The notes: a model not told the origin generated them from the letters alone. Shown: positions 9,570 to 19,580, counted from the stretch's first letter. The stretch is DNA of 64,000 bases from Cycloclasticus sp. 46_120_T64 (GCA_002162695.1 MAAM01000010.1:124001-188000); one strand, 5' to 3'. Numbers and translations: made by a program.

Positions 9570-9691
9570 TGTTTCCTGTGGGGTTTGTTAGTGAATGATC
9601 GATATGGTTGGATTTAACTTCTGTTGTTATCGGTTTTGAGCTTGTTACAGCGAGGATTTTGAGGTGTTGAGTAAAATACAGGCTTATTCTT

Positions 9692-9718
9692 GAACTTTTG
9701 AAAATAACGAGGGTCTAT
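9692..9718 (+). promoter_or_regulatory. RpoE/AlgU (sigma-E)-type promoter for the small RNA
   Basis: GAACTT at 9692-9697 is followed after 16 bases by TCTAT at 9714-9718. This matches the extracytoplasmic-stress sigma factor consensus GAACTT-N16/17-TCTRA closely. It sits a few bases upstream of the structured RNA described next and points towards it. Confidence 0.7.
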
Positions 9719-9724
9719 CGGGTG

Positions 9725-9845
9725 TGTCTTCAGAGGCACGACCTACTCATTCTCCTCCCCCCCCCTCCCAGTTTGAGTAGGTGTTCCGGTTTGCAATAAC
9801 CGGATGTTATGAGCCCTGGTAGTTGTTTTCCAGGGCTTTTTTTTT
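9725..9845 (+). ncRNA. ErsA-like small RNA (polA-engB intergenic)
   Basis: About 120 nt predicted from the promoter above to a run of nine T. It folds into four consecutive hairpins: GTGTCT/AGGCAC (about 9725-9740); CTACTCA/TGAGTAG (9743-9749 with 9774-9780), whose loop holds a 9-C run (9757-9765); TCCGGTT/AACCGGA (9785-9791 with 9798-9804); and the terminator AGCCCTGG/CCAGGGCT (9812-9819 with 9830-9837). A C-rich loop displayed on a stem is the arrangement used to pair with Shine-Dalgarno sequences. In Pseudomonas the AlgU-dependent RNA ErsA, and in E. coli Spot 42, occupy the polA-engB gap. Position, promoter class, length and C-rich loop all point to ErsA; sequence homology itself could not be tested. 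Confidence 0.72.
9812..9845 (+). terminator. intrinsic terminator of the small RNA
   Basis: An 8-bp GC-rich stem (9812-9819 with 9830-9837) and a 10-nt loop are followed directly by nine T (9837-9845). It ends four bases before the convergent engB stop codon. Confidence 0.88.
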
Positions 9846-9849
9846 GTCG

Positions 9850-10452
9850 CTATTTTTCAGTCATTAGGTGAGCGTCTAACCAACAATGAATTTCTTCAAT
9901 GCCTTGTTTCTTCAGCGATGAAAATAACTCTACTTGTACCTTGGCGGTGGACTCTTTGAGTAATTTTTGTGCGGCAAATAAGGCGTTTTTAGCGGCATTA
10001 CGGTTGAGTTTGTCAGATTTTGTTAGCGCAACATAGACGTCTAAGTTCAAGTGTGCGGCGTAGTCAATCATTTGCATGTCATACTCGGCCAGGTTGCGGC
10101 GAATATCGACCAGTAGCACGAGGCCATTCAGCGCTTTACGCTTTTCTAAGTAGCGCTCGAGTTCTTTTTGCCACTTGATTTGTATGTCACGGGGCACTTT
10201 AGCGTAACCGTAACCGGGTAAGTCAACTAGGCAGCGTTGTTCGTCGAGCTGGAAATACACCATTTGTTGTGTTCGACCGGGTGTTTTACTGGTTCGAGCG
10301 AGGCTTCGTTGATTGGTTAGGGTGTTGATTGCACTGGATTTTCCAGCATTTGACCTGCCGGCAAAGGCAACCTCGTATTCAACGTCTTCGGGGGTCGTTT
10401 TCAGATTGGGTGCGCTAAGGAGGAAGGTGGCTCGGTGGTAAAGAGGGTTCAT
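9850..10452 (-). CDS. engB: ribosome biogenesis GTPase EngB (YihA/YsxC)
   Basis: Essential-type GTPase acting in assembly of the 50S ribosomal subunit. Its 200 residues carry the full G-motif set: G1 GRSNAGKS (about residues 32-39), G3 DLPGYG (about residues 78-83), G4 TKSD (about residues 143-146) and a G5-like SSLKKQG near the C-terminus. A TPGRTQ switch I segment lies near residue 58. Length and motifs are normal for EngB. It is divergent from the cytochrome genes and convergent with the small RNA. Confidence 0.97.
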   Translation of the reverse strand: MNPLYHRATFLLSAPNLKTTPEDVEYEVAFAGRSNAGKSSAINTLTNQRSLARTSKTPGRTQQMVYFQLDEQRCLVDLPGYGYAKVPRDIQIKWQKELERYLEKRKALNGLVLLVDIRRNLAEYDMQMIDYAAHLNLDVYVALTKSDKLNRNAAKNALFAAQKLLKESTAKVQVELFSSLKKQGIEEIHCWLDAHLMTEK

Positions 10453-10608
10453 GATGCGGTCTACGTTCGTTGTTTGCTTTATTGTACCGGACTGGGTGAT
10501 TTCAGTGTGCCTAACAACAAATGTCGTAGAAAAAGGCTAAACTGAAGCTGGTTTTATTGTAAAATTTGGCTTAAAGCTGACAACAACTTGGTTAATTGGA
10601 GAGATAAT

Positions 10609-10911
10609 ATGCAAAAGATTTTATGGGTAATGGCTGTATTAGCGTTATTTGTTTCTACTTCCTCAGTGGCTGGTGATGTGGCTGCGGGTAAAGCAAAGTC
10701 GGCGCAATGTGCCGCTTGTCATGGTGCTGCGGGCATTAGTCCAATGGGTTTGTATCCCAATCTAGCGCAACAAAAAGAACAGTATTTAGCCAAACAGATG
10801 AATGACTTCCGCTCAGGTACGCGTAACGACCCAACTATGAAAGCGATGGCGAGTGCTCTAACGGATGCTGATATTGCAAATCTTGCGGCGTATTACGCAA
10901 GTATCAAATAA
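10609..10911 (+). CDS. class I cytochrome c, monohaem, periplasmic
   Basis: 100-residue exported electron carrier. It has a signal peptide (hydrophobic 4-18, cleavage near SSVAG), one haem-attachment motif CAACH around residues 35-39, and a distal methionine candidate in [21 protein letters not shown] near the C-terminus. The ATG at 10609 has GGAGAG six bases upstream; the frame is open 21 bases further but without a ribosome site. The diheme cytochrome c4 gene follows 20 bp later. The same pair stands next to engB in Pseudomonas. Confidence 0.92.
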   Translation: MQKILWVMAVLALFVSTSSVAGDVAAGKAKSAQCAACHGAAGISPMGLYPNLAQQKEQYLAKQMNDFRSGTRNDPTMKAMASALTDADIANLAAYYASIK

Positions 10912-10931
10912 ATTTTAAGAACGGAACAACG

Positions 10932-11537
10932 ATGAAAGTAAATGTATTGCTAGTTTGTTTTTTAACCGCATTGAGCTCAATGAGTGTTTTTGCTCAGGGT
11001 GATGTGCAAGCTGGACGCGCTAAAGCGGCTATGTGTGCGGGCTGTCATGGTCCAAATGGTAATAGCTTAAATCCAGTATGGCCTAAGCTAGCGGGTCAGC
11101 ATGCTTTTTATATAGAAAAAGAACTGCATGATTTTCAAGATAACAAACGCGTTAATGCGACCATGGCGCCGATGGTGGCTGGTTTGACTGATCTGGATAT
11201 TGAAAACTTAGCGGCGTTTTTTGCCAGCGTACCGTCAACGGTAGAAGCTGCGAGAGCGGATCAAATCACCCTCGGTGAAAAACTCTATCGTGCGGGTAAG
11301 GTTAGTAATGGCTTGCCAGCGTGTATCGCTTGTCATGGGCCTAATGGTGCAGGTAGTGCGCCGGCGCGTTTTCCTCGAATAGGCGGGCAACACGCGGCTT
11401 ATTTGGTGCAGACACTAAAGGATTTTAAAGCCGAAACGCGTAATAATGATCACCAAGCGATGATGCGTGATATTGCTGGGCGTATGAGTAATAAAGAAAT
11501 AGAGGCGGTTTCCTCATATATTTCTGGCCTACACTAA
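10932..11537 (+). CDS. cytochrome c4, diheme
   Basis: 201-residue periplasmic cytochrome with two homologous class I haem domains. It has a signal peptide (1-22), a first haem motif CAGCH near residue 36 and a second CIACH near residue 132. Each is followed by a methionine-bearing segment (MAPMVAGLTD; MRDIAGRMSN). Cytochrome c4 passes electrons to terminal oxidases such as cbb3. An intrinsic terminator follows, so cytochrome c and c4 form their own unit ahead of the maturation genes. Confidence 0.94.
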   Translation: MKVNVLLVCFLTALSSMSVFAQGDVQAGRAKAAMCAGCHGPNGNSLNPVWPKLAGQHAFYIEKELHDFQDNKRVNATMAPMVAGLTDLDIENLAAFFASVPSTVEAARADQITLGEKLYRAGKVSNGLPACIACHGPNGAGSAPARFPRIGGQHAAYLVQTLKDFKAETRNNDHQAMMRDIAGRMSNKEIEAVSSYISGLH

Positions 11538-11553
11538 GTCGGTAACCTTTATC

Positions 11554-11585
11554 GGAAGGGCAACTCGTTTGCCCTTCCTTACTCT
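11554..11585 (+). terminator. intrinsic terminator after the cytochrome pair
   Basis: A perfect 10-bp stem GGAAGGGCAA/TTGCCCTTCC (11554-11563 with 11569-11578) with a 5-nt loop is followed by a T-rich TTACTCTTT. It separates the cytochrome genes from resB. Confidence 0.78.
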
Positions 11586-11626
11586 TTAAGCTAGTGATAG
11601 GCGGCCTAGCCTTCATTAGGCCTCAT

Positions 11627-13603
11627 ATGAATAATCAATCCTCAGCTCCAGTCAAACCAGCAGCCTTACTGCTGAAGTTTTTAGGTTCGATGAACCTCGC
11701 GATCACCTTGTTGGTCGCGCTCTCTATTGCGGCCATTATTGGCACGGTGTTACAGCAAAATCAGCCGTATACCGATTACATTATCAAGTTTGGCCCGTTT
11801 TGGTTTGAGGTGTTTCAAGCGCTAGCTTTGTACGATGTTTATTCGTCGAGTTGGTTTTTGCTGATTTTGTTTTTTTTGGTGATTTCCACCAGTACCTGCA
11901 TTTATCGAAACAGCCCAACTATGCTGCGTGAAATGCGCGAGTATAAACAGAATATCCAGCTGAAAACCCTGCAAAATTATACTAATAGCGATAGCTGGCA
12001 GTTGAGTTGTAGCATGGCGGAGGCGCAAGACGTGGTGCAAAAGCTGTTGCCGCATAATGGTTATAGTGCGCGTTTAAAAGAGCAACCAGGGCATACGCTA
12101 GTGTCGGGTATGAAAGGCGGTGGTAGCCGCTTAGGTTATATCTTTACCCATTTATCAATTGTGTTGATATGTTTGGGCGGCTTGATTGACGGTAATGCCA
12201 TCTTGAAGGCGCGTGAAATGCTCGGACAAATTGTGCCGGAAACGCGGAATCTGCCCGCTAATGAAGTACCCTCGATCAGTCATTTATCCGCCAGTAACCC
12301 ATCTTTCCGTGGCAGTGTATCGGTGCCGGAGGGCAGCCGTACCGATGTGACCTTTATTAATTACCGTGATGGTTACCTGGTGCAAAACCTGCCGTTCTCG
12401 ATTGAAGTCAAAGACTTCAGGATAGAGCACTATAGGAGCGGACAACCCAAATCCTTTGAGAGTGACCTCGTTGTGCACGACGAGCGATTAGCCGAACCAT
12501 TAAAACAAACGATCTCCGTTAATCACCCGTTAATCTACGATGGTTATGCTATCTATCAAGCGAGTTTTTCGGATGGAGGTTCTGAAGTGAACTTTTTAGC
12601 CTGGCCATTGAGTGACGGTGGTGAACAAGCCTCAACGGTGAGTACTAAAGTAGGGGAAGGGTTGAAGATGAGCTCGTTCGAGCAACCCTGGGTGCTTGAG
12701 ACATCAAATTTCCGTTTATTTAATATCAACCCATCAGAGGACCCGGCTAAGAAGTTTAAAAATATTGGGCCCAGTGTGCAGTTTAAAATGCGCAATAAGC
12801 TCGGTGAGGCGAAGGAGTATTTAAACTATATGCTGCCAGTTGAACGAGAGGGTGCTTATTATTACTTGAGTGGGATGCGTTCCTCGCCAGCGGATGAATT
12901 CAAATACCTGTATATCCCGGTTGATGAGGCGGGTGGTATCGAACGCTTTATGCGTTACTTGAATGCTTTGTCGGACGCATCGTTAATTCGTCAAATTGTG
13001 GCAAAACAAGGGCTCACTAGCTCGCCATTACCGTTGCAGGAATCAGCTCAGCTGAATGACGCGATGGTTTTGTTGGCGGCTTTGTTCGTAGAAAAAGGCA
13101 TGCAAGGGGTTGTTGCGCAGGTTGAGGAAAACGTGCCGCTGGAAAAACGTGATGAGGTGGCTAAGCTGTATGTGCGGGTGTTGCAGCAACTATTGGCGGC
13201 GGTGTACGTTGAGGTGTTGGCAGAAGAGGGTGTCGATGTTAGTTTAGGCATTGATGAAAAAAGAGCGGTGTTTTTTGATGCGGCAGCGGCTGCGATTGGC
13301 GCGATAGGTCGTTATGGTTCACCGGTGTATTTACAGCTGACGAATTTTAAGCACCACCAAGCTAGTGGCTTACAGATTGCGCGCGCACCGGGTAAAAATT
13401 TAGTGTATCCGGGTTGCGGCTTGCTGGTGTTGGGTGTGTTTTTAATGTTTTATGCGCCGGAACGTCGTATCTGGGCTTGGTTAGAGCCGACGGAGCAAGG
13501 GGTTAAATTAGTGTTGGCTGGACATGCCAGTAAAAATAAAATGGATTTTGCTAAGCAGTACCAACAGTTACGGGATCAATTTGATCGCGTATTAACGAGT
13601 TAA
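11627..13603 (+). CDS. resB: cytochrome c biogenesis protein ResB/Ccs1 (System II)
   Basis: One half of the System II haem-delivery and ligation complex that attaches haem to periplasmic cytochromes c. 658 residues: transmembrane segments at about 20-45, 70-95, 165-185 and near 600, with a large periplasmic domain between the third and fourth. Family-typical stretches include GTVLQQNQPY, the HYRSGQPKSFESDL segment and GYAIYQASF. The frame is open from a GTG at 11594, but the ATG at 11627 begins a normal N-terminus. It is followed nine bases later by ccsA and then by dsbA, whose product manages the cysteine redox state needed for haem attachment. Confidence 0.95.
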   Translation: MNNQSSAPVKPAALLLKFLGSMNLAITLLVALSIAAIIGTVLQQNQPYTDYIIKFGPFWFEVFQALALYDVYSSSWFLLILFFLVISTSTCIYRNSPTMLREMREYKQNIQLKTLQNYTNSDSWQLSCSMAEAQDVVQKLLPHNGYSARLKEQPGHTLVSGMKGGGSRLGYIFTHLSIVLICLGGLIDGNAILKAREMLGQIVPETRNLPANEVPSISHLSASNPSFRGSVSVPEGSRTDVTFINYRDGYLVQNLPFSIEVKDFRIEHYRSGQPKSFESDLVVHDERLAEPLKQTISVNHPLIYDGYAIYQASFSDGGSEVNFLAWPLSDGGEQASTVSTKVGEGLKMSSFEQPWVLETSNFRLFNINPSEDPAKKFKNIGPSVQFKMRNKLGEAKEYLNYMLPVEREGAYYYLSGMRSSPADEFKYLYIPVDEAGGIERFMRYLNALSDASLIRQIVAKQGLTSSPLPLQESAQLNDAMVLLAALFVEKGMQGVVAQVEENVPLEKRDEVAKLYVRVLQQLLAAVYVEVLAEEGVDVSLGIDEKRAVFFDAAAAAIGAIGRYGSPVYLQLTNFKHHQASGLQIARAPGKNLVYPGCGLLVLGVFLMFYAPERRIWAWLEPTEQGVKLVLAGHASKNKMDFAKQYQQLRDQFDRVLTS

Positions 13604-13612
13604 GGGCGTTTT

Positions 13613-14788
13613 ATGAATAGTACGCAAACGGCATTACAGTTTGAATTGAACCAGCGTTCATTTTGGAAGAATTTAACCGTGTTCGACTGGTTGTGGGGCT
13701 CGCTGGTCATGCTTGCGACGGCTTATGGCTACAGTCGGTATGTGGGGTTGATGGATGTTTATGAGCAGTCCATCTTAGTGGCGACAGGGGCTAGTTTAAT
13801 TGCCCTAGGTTGGCATTGGAAAGAGATTCGTTTATTGTCATTAGCGGTTTTTTTGCTCAGTATTTTTGGTATTAGTCGCTACGTTAATGGCTTGGCCGAT
13901 GCGCAAACGGATTTTTTCCTGAAGTTTTTAGTCTCGAGTCAGTCGGCCATTATGTGGATGAGCGCGCTTTATGTATTAGCAACGCTGACATACCTGCTGT
14001 CGTTTGTGGCGCGTGCAGAATTTGCCGGCAAGGTTGCCAGTGCGATGACTTGGTCGGCAACGACGATGGGCCTCGTTGGCCTGATGGTGAGATGGCGTGA
14101 ATCATACATTATCGGTTTGGATGTTGGGCATATCCCGGTGAGTAACCTGTATGAAGTATTTATTTTATTCTCCATAATAACCGCCTTATTGTATTTGTTT
14201 TACGAGCGCCGTTACCAAACGCGGGTGTTAGGCGTGTTTGTATTGCTGGTGATTAGCGCGGCGGTCGCTTTTTTGCTTTGGTATGCCTTCGATAGGAATG
14301 CGGCGGACATCCAGCCCTTGGTGCCTGCGCTGAAAAGTTATTGGATGAAAATACACGTGCCGGCAAACTTTATAGGTTATGGGGCTTTTGCTCTGGCCGC
14401 GATGGTCGCTACGGCGTATTTAATTCGGCAGAAAGCAGAGCGGGGCGCAGCCAATGGCTTGGCAATGACCTTGCCTGAGTTGGAGATTTTGGGTGACCTG
14501 ATGTATAAGTCGATCGCGTTAGGCTTTGCCTTTTTTACCTTGGCGACGATATTAGGTGCATTATGGGCGGCGGAAGCTTGGGGTGGTTATTGGTCGTGGG
14601 ACCCTAAAGAAACCTGGGCGCTGATTGTCTGGCTGAATTATGCCGCTTGGTTACATATGCGTTTAAGCATGGGCTGGCGTGGTAATCCGATGGCGTGGTG
14701 GGCAATTATTGGTTTATTTGTAACCTTGTTCGCCTTTTTAGGGGTGAATATGTTTTTATCAGGTTTACACTCATATGGTGAGTTGTAA
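13613..14788 (+). CDS. ccsA: cytochrome c biogenesis protein CcsA/CcsB (ResC, System II)
   Basis: Haem-handling membrane partner of ResB. The 391 residues form several transmembrane helices. The tryptophan-rich WWD motif WGGYWSWDPKETWAL lies near residues 323-337, which presents haem at the periplasmic face. Conserved histidines flank it (for example in HVPANFIGYG and WLHMRLSM). Nine bases separate it from resB, so co-translation is likely, and it ends 22 bp before the chosen dsbA start. Confidence 0.95.
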   Translation: MNSTQTALQFELNQRSFWKNLTVFDWLWGSLVMLATAYGYSRYVGLMDVYEQSILVATGASLIALGWHWKEIRLLSLAVFLLSIFGISRYVNGLADAQTDFFLKFLVSSQSAIMWMSALYVLATLTYLLSFVARAEFAGKVASAMTWSATTMGLVGLMVRWRESYIIGLDVGHIPVSNLYEVFILFSIITALLYLFYERRYQTRVLGVFVLLVISAAVAFLLWYAFDRNAADIQPLVPALKSYWMKIHVPANFIGYGAFALAAMVATAYLIRQKAERGAANGLAMTLPELEILGDLMYKSIALGFAFFTLATILGALWAAEAWGGYWSWDPKETWALIVWLNYAAWLHMRLSMGWRGNPMAWWAIIGLFVTLFAFLGVNMFLSGLHSYGEL

Positions 14789-14810
14789 GGTCTTAGCAAA
14801 GGAGAGGGAA

Positions 14811-15446
14811 ATGCAAAAATTATTGATATTACTGACGGTGTTTTTTTTCAGTTATGCGGCATCCGCACTAGCGGCCGAGCCTGCCGCGTATGTGGCGGGT
14901 AAAGATTATAGTTTAATCACGCCGATACAACCCACCGACACGGTTGATAAGTTAGAGGTGGTGGAGATTTTTTGGTACGGCTGTCCACATTGTCACCAAT
15001 TTGAACCAACACTCGGGCCTTGGACGAAAGACTTGCCTGAGGACGTGGGTTTTTATCGCTTGCCAGCTATTTTTAGTCCCTTATGGGAAGTTCACGCGCG
15101 GGCCTACTTTACCGCCGATATATTAAATGTGCTCGATGAGTCACATAGTGCGCTCTTTCATGTGTTACACGTGAAAAGAAAGAAGCTCTCCACCCTAGAG
15201 AAGTTAGCCGATTTTTATGTGCAGTATGGCGTCGATAAGGCGTTATTCGAAAAAACCTATCACTCTTTCGTGGTCAATACACGCGTCGCTAGGGCAAAGG
15301 AAATGGTTACCCGTTATGGTGTAGAGGGTGTGCCAGCGATGGTGGTGAATGGTAAGTACTTGATTACAGGGCCGATGGCAAAGAGCTATGAAAATATGCT
15401 CAGAATCACCGACTTCTTATTGGCTAAAGAGCGTGCCTTGAAGTAA
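14811..15446 (+). CDS. dsbA: thiol:disulfide interchange protein DsbA
   Basis: Periplasmic disulfide-forming oxidoreductase, 211 residues. It has a signal peptide (hydrophobic 4-19, cleavage around ALAA), a thioredoxin-fold active site CPHC near residues 57-60 in the context FWYGCPHCHQFEP, and the cis-proline loop GVEGVPAMVVNG near residue 175. The ATG at 14811 follows AAGGAGAGGG, a strong ribosome site; an upstream in-frame start at 14775 overlaps ccsA and is less likely. dsbA also lies beside the cytochrome c4 gene in Pseudomonas; here resB and ccsA come between them. Confidence 0.95.
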   Translation: MQKLLILLTVFFFSYAASALAAEPAAYVAGKDYSLITPIQPTDTVDKLEVVEIFWYGCPHCHQFEPTLGPWTKDLPEDVGFYRLPAIFSPLWEVHARAYFTADILNVLDESHSALFHVLHVKRKKLSTLEKLADFYVQYGVDKALFEKTYHSFVVNTRVARAKEMVTRYGVEGVPAMVVNGKYLITGPMAKSYENMLRITDFLLAKERALK

Positions 15447-15500
15447 ATTATTCGCCGCCTATACAGGGTGAAAGATTTAGCGCTTAAGTTTGTTTAGATC

Positions 15501-15944
15501 TCAGCGACAATTTTTTTCAAGGCTGGCGTTTAACTGTTGCCGCCGTTTGTCTTTGTCGCTTTCACTCAAGCGCCGATAGTTTCCTTCGCCGTCTTTGTAA
15601 GAGCGGTTGCCACTTAATTCTAGCGCCGCGAGTGATTGTCTGATGTTGGCGCAGTTTTCTTTCATCTGTTGTTGTTGCTCGGCTCGCTGTCTTGTTTCAT
15701 CGTGAGCGGCCTGACGCTCGGCATTTGACTGGGCAATGGCATCGGCGCTTTGCTGTAGTGATTGGCCGGCCGTTTGCTCCTGGCTGATGTGTTTCTTGAT
15801 ATGGATTTTTTGCCGAGGAATAGAGCGATCGCGCGGTGGGCTCTGGCTATATTGCGGCACGTCTTGCTGGTTAGTCCAGTGATAGATAGCGGATAGATTG
15901 GCGCTACTGTATAGCAGGCAAATAATAACTAATGTATGGCGCAT
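15501..15944 (-). CDS. DUF4124 domain-containing secreted protein
   Basis: 147 residues with a signal peptide (1-19). A short DUF4124 domain (IYHWTNQQDVPQYSQSPP, about residues 20-37) is followed by a long polar, glutamine-rich, probably coiled-coil segment (about 55-115) and a charged C-terminus. Such proteins are common in gammaproteobacteria; their function is unknown. It is convergent with dsbA and stands alone. Confidence 0.75.
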   Translation of the reverse strand: MRHTLVIICLLYSSANLSAIYHWTNQQDVPQYSQSPPRDRSIPRQKIHIKKHISQEQTAGQSLQQSADAIAQSNAERQAAHDETRQRAEQQQQMKENCANIRQSLAALELSGNRSYKDGEGNYRRLSESDKDKRRQQLNASLEKNCR

Positions 15945-16134
15945 CGCGACTCCCTACAATTTAAGTCTCATTGAGGGCTTAAGTATATACCAGCGAAGCG
16001 TTAATGAAAGGGGCTTCTAAGTGATGCTCATTCAGTCCGCTGTTAATGAGTAGTTTTAGTCTAGAGCGATTAGCTGTGGCAGGCTTAAAATAGAGTCGTC
16101 ATGAGTTGTCAATATAATATTTTCATAAAAAATA

Positions 16135-16163
16135 TTGACTGTTATTGCTATCACTGGTATTTT
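16135..16163 (+). promoter_or_regulatory. putative sigma-70 promoter of ilvI-ilvH
   Basis: TTGACT at 16135-16140, a 17-base spacer, then TATTTT at 16158-16163. The predicted leader runs about 65 nt to the GTG start. I see no leader peptide rich in branched-chain codons or attenuator hairpin in it, so attenuation control is not supported. The rest of the 290-bp gap from 15945 holds no recognisable gene. Confidence 0.55.
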
Positions 16164-16237
16164 GTCGAGTTCGATTGCGTGTCGTAATTGGGCCTAGCAG
16201 AATTAGGTTATATTATTTTGAATTTGGAGTGTTTATT

Positions 16238-17968
16238 GTGGAGCTAAGTGGCGGTGAAATCGTCATCCAGTCCTTGAAAGATGAGGGCGTGGAATACGTG
16301 TTTGGGTACCCTGGTGGGTGCGTCCTACATATTTATGATGCTATTTTTAGGCAGGAAGATGTCAAACACGTGCTGGTCCGTCATGAACAAGGGGCAACAC
16401 ACGCGGCGGATGGTTATGCACGAGCATCAGGCAAACCTGGAGTCGTCTTAGTCACATCGGGCCCTGGTGCTACTAATGCGGTAACAGGTATTGCAACCGC
16501 TTATATGGACTCCATTCCAATGGTGGTGATTACTGGGCAAGTCCCTAAAGCGGTGATTGGCTCGGATGCTTTCCAAGAGGTGGATACGATAGGTATTACC
16601 CGGCCTTGTGTGAAACATAATTTCCTCGTGAAAAATGTGGGTGATATTGCCGAGACGATGAAGAAGGCTTTCTACTTAGCGACATCGGGGCGCCCGGGTC
16701 CGGTTATTGTAGATATACCAAAAGATATTACCGACCCGAATATTAAAGTGCCTTATGAGTACCCAGCTGAAATTAGCATGCGTTCATATACGCCGCCAGT
16801 GAGTGGTGATATTGGGCAAATAATTGAAGCCGTTAAGCTGATTAAAGAAGCCAAGCGCCCTGTTATATATAGTGGTGGTGGTGTTGTGCTGGGTGAAGGC
16901 AGCGCGGAGCTTAGAGAGCTTTGTCGTGCATTGAATTTCCCAGTGACACAAACACTGATGGGTTTAGGCGCCTTTCCTGGCACAGACCCGCAGTTTATAG
17001 GCATGCTGGGTATGCATGGTACCTATGAAGCGAATATGGCCATGCACAACAGTGATTTAATTATCGCGATTGGCGCTAGGTTTGATGACCGAGTGACCGG
17101 TAAGGTGGATGAGTTTTGTCCGCATGCAAAAATCATCCATATTGATGTTGATCCCGCATCGATTGCAAAAATCATTGAAGTTGACGTCGCTATTGTTGGC
17201 CAAGTTAAACCAATTTTATTAGATATGTTGGCGCAAATTAAGCACTTGGATGAAACCTTTGACCGTGCTCGAATTGCCGATTGGTGGTTGCAGATTGACC
17301 AATGGCGCGCCACCGACTGCATGGCGTACGATACGACCACGGGAACGATTAAGCCTCAATATGTGATTGAGCAATTGTACAAAGTAACGGGCGGTGAAGC
17401 TTATCTAACCTCTGATGTTGGTCAGCACCAAATGTTTGCTGCGCAGTTCTATCCATTTGATGAGCCTCGTCGTTGGATTAACTCCGGCGGTTTAGGAACC
17501 ATGGGGTTTGGTTTGCCAGCAGCCATGGGGGTTAAGTTTGCCCACCCAGATGCTGATGTGGCTTGTGTTACCGGCGAAGGCAGCATTCAAATGTGCTTGC
17601 AAGAACTATCAACCATGTTGCAATACGATACACCGGTTAAGGTTATTAACTTAAACAATGGTTATCTGGGGATGGTTCGTCAGTGGCAAGAGTTTAGTTA
17701 CGATAGCCGTTATTCACACTCTTACCTTGAAGCCTTGCCAGACTTTAAAAAGTTGGCGGAAGCCTATGGGCACGTCGGCATGACCATTAAGAAAAAAGAA
17801 GATGTGGAGCCGGCTTTACGTGAGGCATTTGCGATGAAAAATCGCACCGTATTTTTAGACTTTTTAACGGATACGAAAGAAAACGTTTACCCGATGATTG
17901 CTGCGGGTAAGGCGCATCACGATATGATGATGGGGCCTAGCTCAAAATATAAGAGGAATGAACCATGA
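16238..17968 (+). CDS. ilvI: acetolactate synthase large (catalytic) subunit
   Basis: Thiamine-diphosphate enzyme that makes acetolactate or acetohydroxybutyrate in valine, leucine and isoleucine synthesis. 576 residues from GTG 16238, which has GGAG nine bases upstream and starts VELSGGEIVIQSL as the family does; the open frame continues upstream without a credible start. Visible marks are the PYR-domain HEQGATHAADGYARASGKPG (with the catalytic Glu of HEQ), a central FAD-binding domain, and the ThDP motif GEGSIQMCLQELSTM...NLNNGYLGMV near residues 445-480. It overlaps ilvH by four bases. Confidence 0.96.
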   Translation: MELSGGEIVIQSLKDEGVEYVFGYPGGCVLHIYDAIFRQEDVKHVLVRHEQGATHAADGYARASGKPGVVLVTSGPGATNAVTGIATAYMDSIPMVVITGQVPKAVIGSDAFQEVDTIGITRPCVKHNFLVKNVGDIAETMKKAFYLATSGRPGPVIVDIPKDITDPNIKVPYEYPAEISMRSYTPPVSGDIGQIIEAVKLIKEAKRPVIYSGGGVVLGEGSAELRELCRALNFPVTQTLMGLGAFPGTDPQFIGMLGMHGTYEANMAMHNSDLIIAIGARFDDRVTGKVDEFCPHAKIIHIDVDPASIAKIIEVDVAIVGQVKPILLDMLAQIKHLDETFDRARIADWWLQIDQWRATDCMAYDTTTGTIKPQYVIEQLYKVTGGEAYLTSDVGQHQMFAAQFYPFDEPRRWINSGGLGTMGFGLPAAMGVKFAHPDADVACVTGEGSIQMCLQELSTMLQYDTPVKVINLNNGYLGMVRQWQEFSYDSRYSHSYLEALPDFKKLAEAYGHVGMTIKKKEDVEPALREAFAMKNRTVFLDFLTDTKENVYPMIAAGKAHHDMMMGPSSKYKRNEP

Positions 17969-18459
17969 GTCGCCAGCATATAATTTCGATGTTATTGGAA
18001 AATGAGTCAGGTGCCTTATCTCGTGTTGCAGGCCTGTTTTCTGCACGAGCTTATAATATCGAGTCGTTAACCGTAGCGGCGACCATCGATCCTTCCTTAT
18101 CGCGCTTAACCGTCGTAACGGTCGGTAGTGATAAGGTGATCGAGCAGATAAAAAAGCAGCTTGATAAATTAGTGGATGTGGTCAAACTGATTGACTTGTC
18201 TGAATCATTTTCCCTAGAACGGGAGTTGGTTCTACTGAAGGTGAAAAAGAGTGACGCTACCGAACAAAAAATCAGCGATTTAGGCGCTGATTCGATGGCA
18301 TGCATCACCGATGAAACCGATGGTTTTTTAATTATTGAGGTGTCGGGTGAGAAGACTTGGTTAGATGACTTCTTATTGACCTTGGGCGACGATATAGTTG
18401 AAGTGGTTCGCTCGGGTGTTATCGGTCTTTCGCGTGGTGAAAGAACACTGACTCTGTAA
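17965..18459 (+). CDS. ilvH: acetolactate synthase regulatory subunit
   Basis: 164-residue regulatory partner of IlvI that raises activity and confers valine feedback inhibition. It has an N-terminal ACT domain (ISMLLENESGALSRVAGLFSARAYNIESL, the valine-binding region) and the usual C-terminal ALS_ss_C domain ending in the RSGVIGLSRGE segment. ATGA overlap with ilvI indicates translational coupling. Confidence 0.96.
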   Translation: MSRQHIISMLLENESGALSRVAGLFSARAYNIESLTVAATIDPSLSRLTVVTVGSDKVIEQIKKQLDKLVDVVKLIDLSESFSLERELVLLKVKKSDATEQKISDLGADSMACITDETDGFLIIEVSGEKTWLDDFLLTLGDDIVEVVRSGVIGLSRGERTLTL

Positions 18460-18514
18460 GTAAACGACTCGTCTCTGAGTCACAAAATGGTAACGCTTTG
18501 CGCTAGCAAAGTGA

Positions 18515-19561
<1,047 letters not shown>

Positions 19562-19580
19562 GCAATTCTTTAGAATATCG

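Noticed and set aside
9725-9845. Small RNA on the minus strand
   Set aside because: The T-run after the terminator stem exists only on the plus strand, and the sigma-E promoter points the same way.
15945-16237. Attenuator leader peptide before ilvI
   Set aside because: No short frame rich in Leu, Val or Ile codons and no alternative hairpins were seen between the promoter and the GTG.
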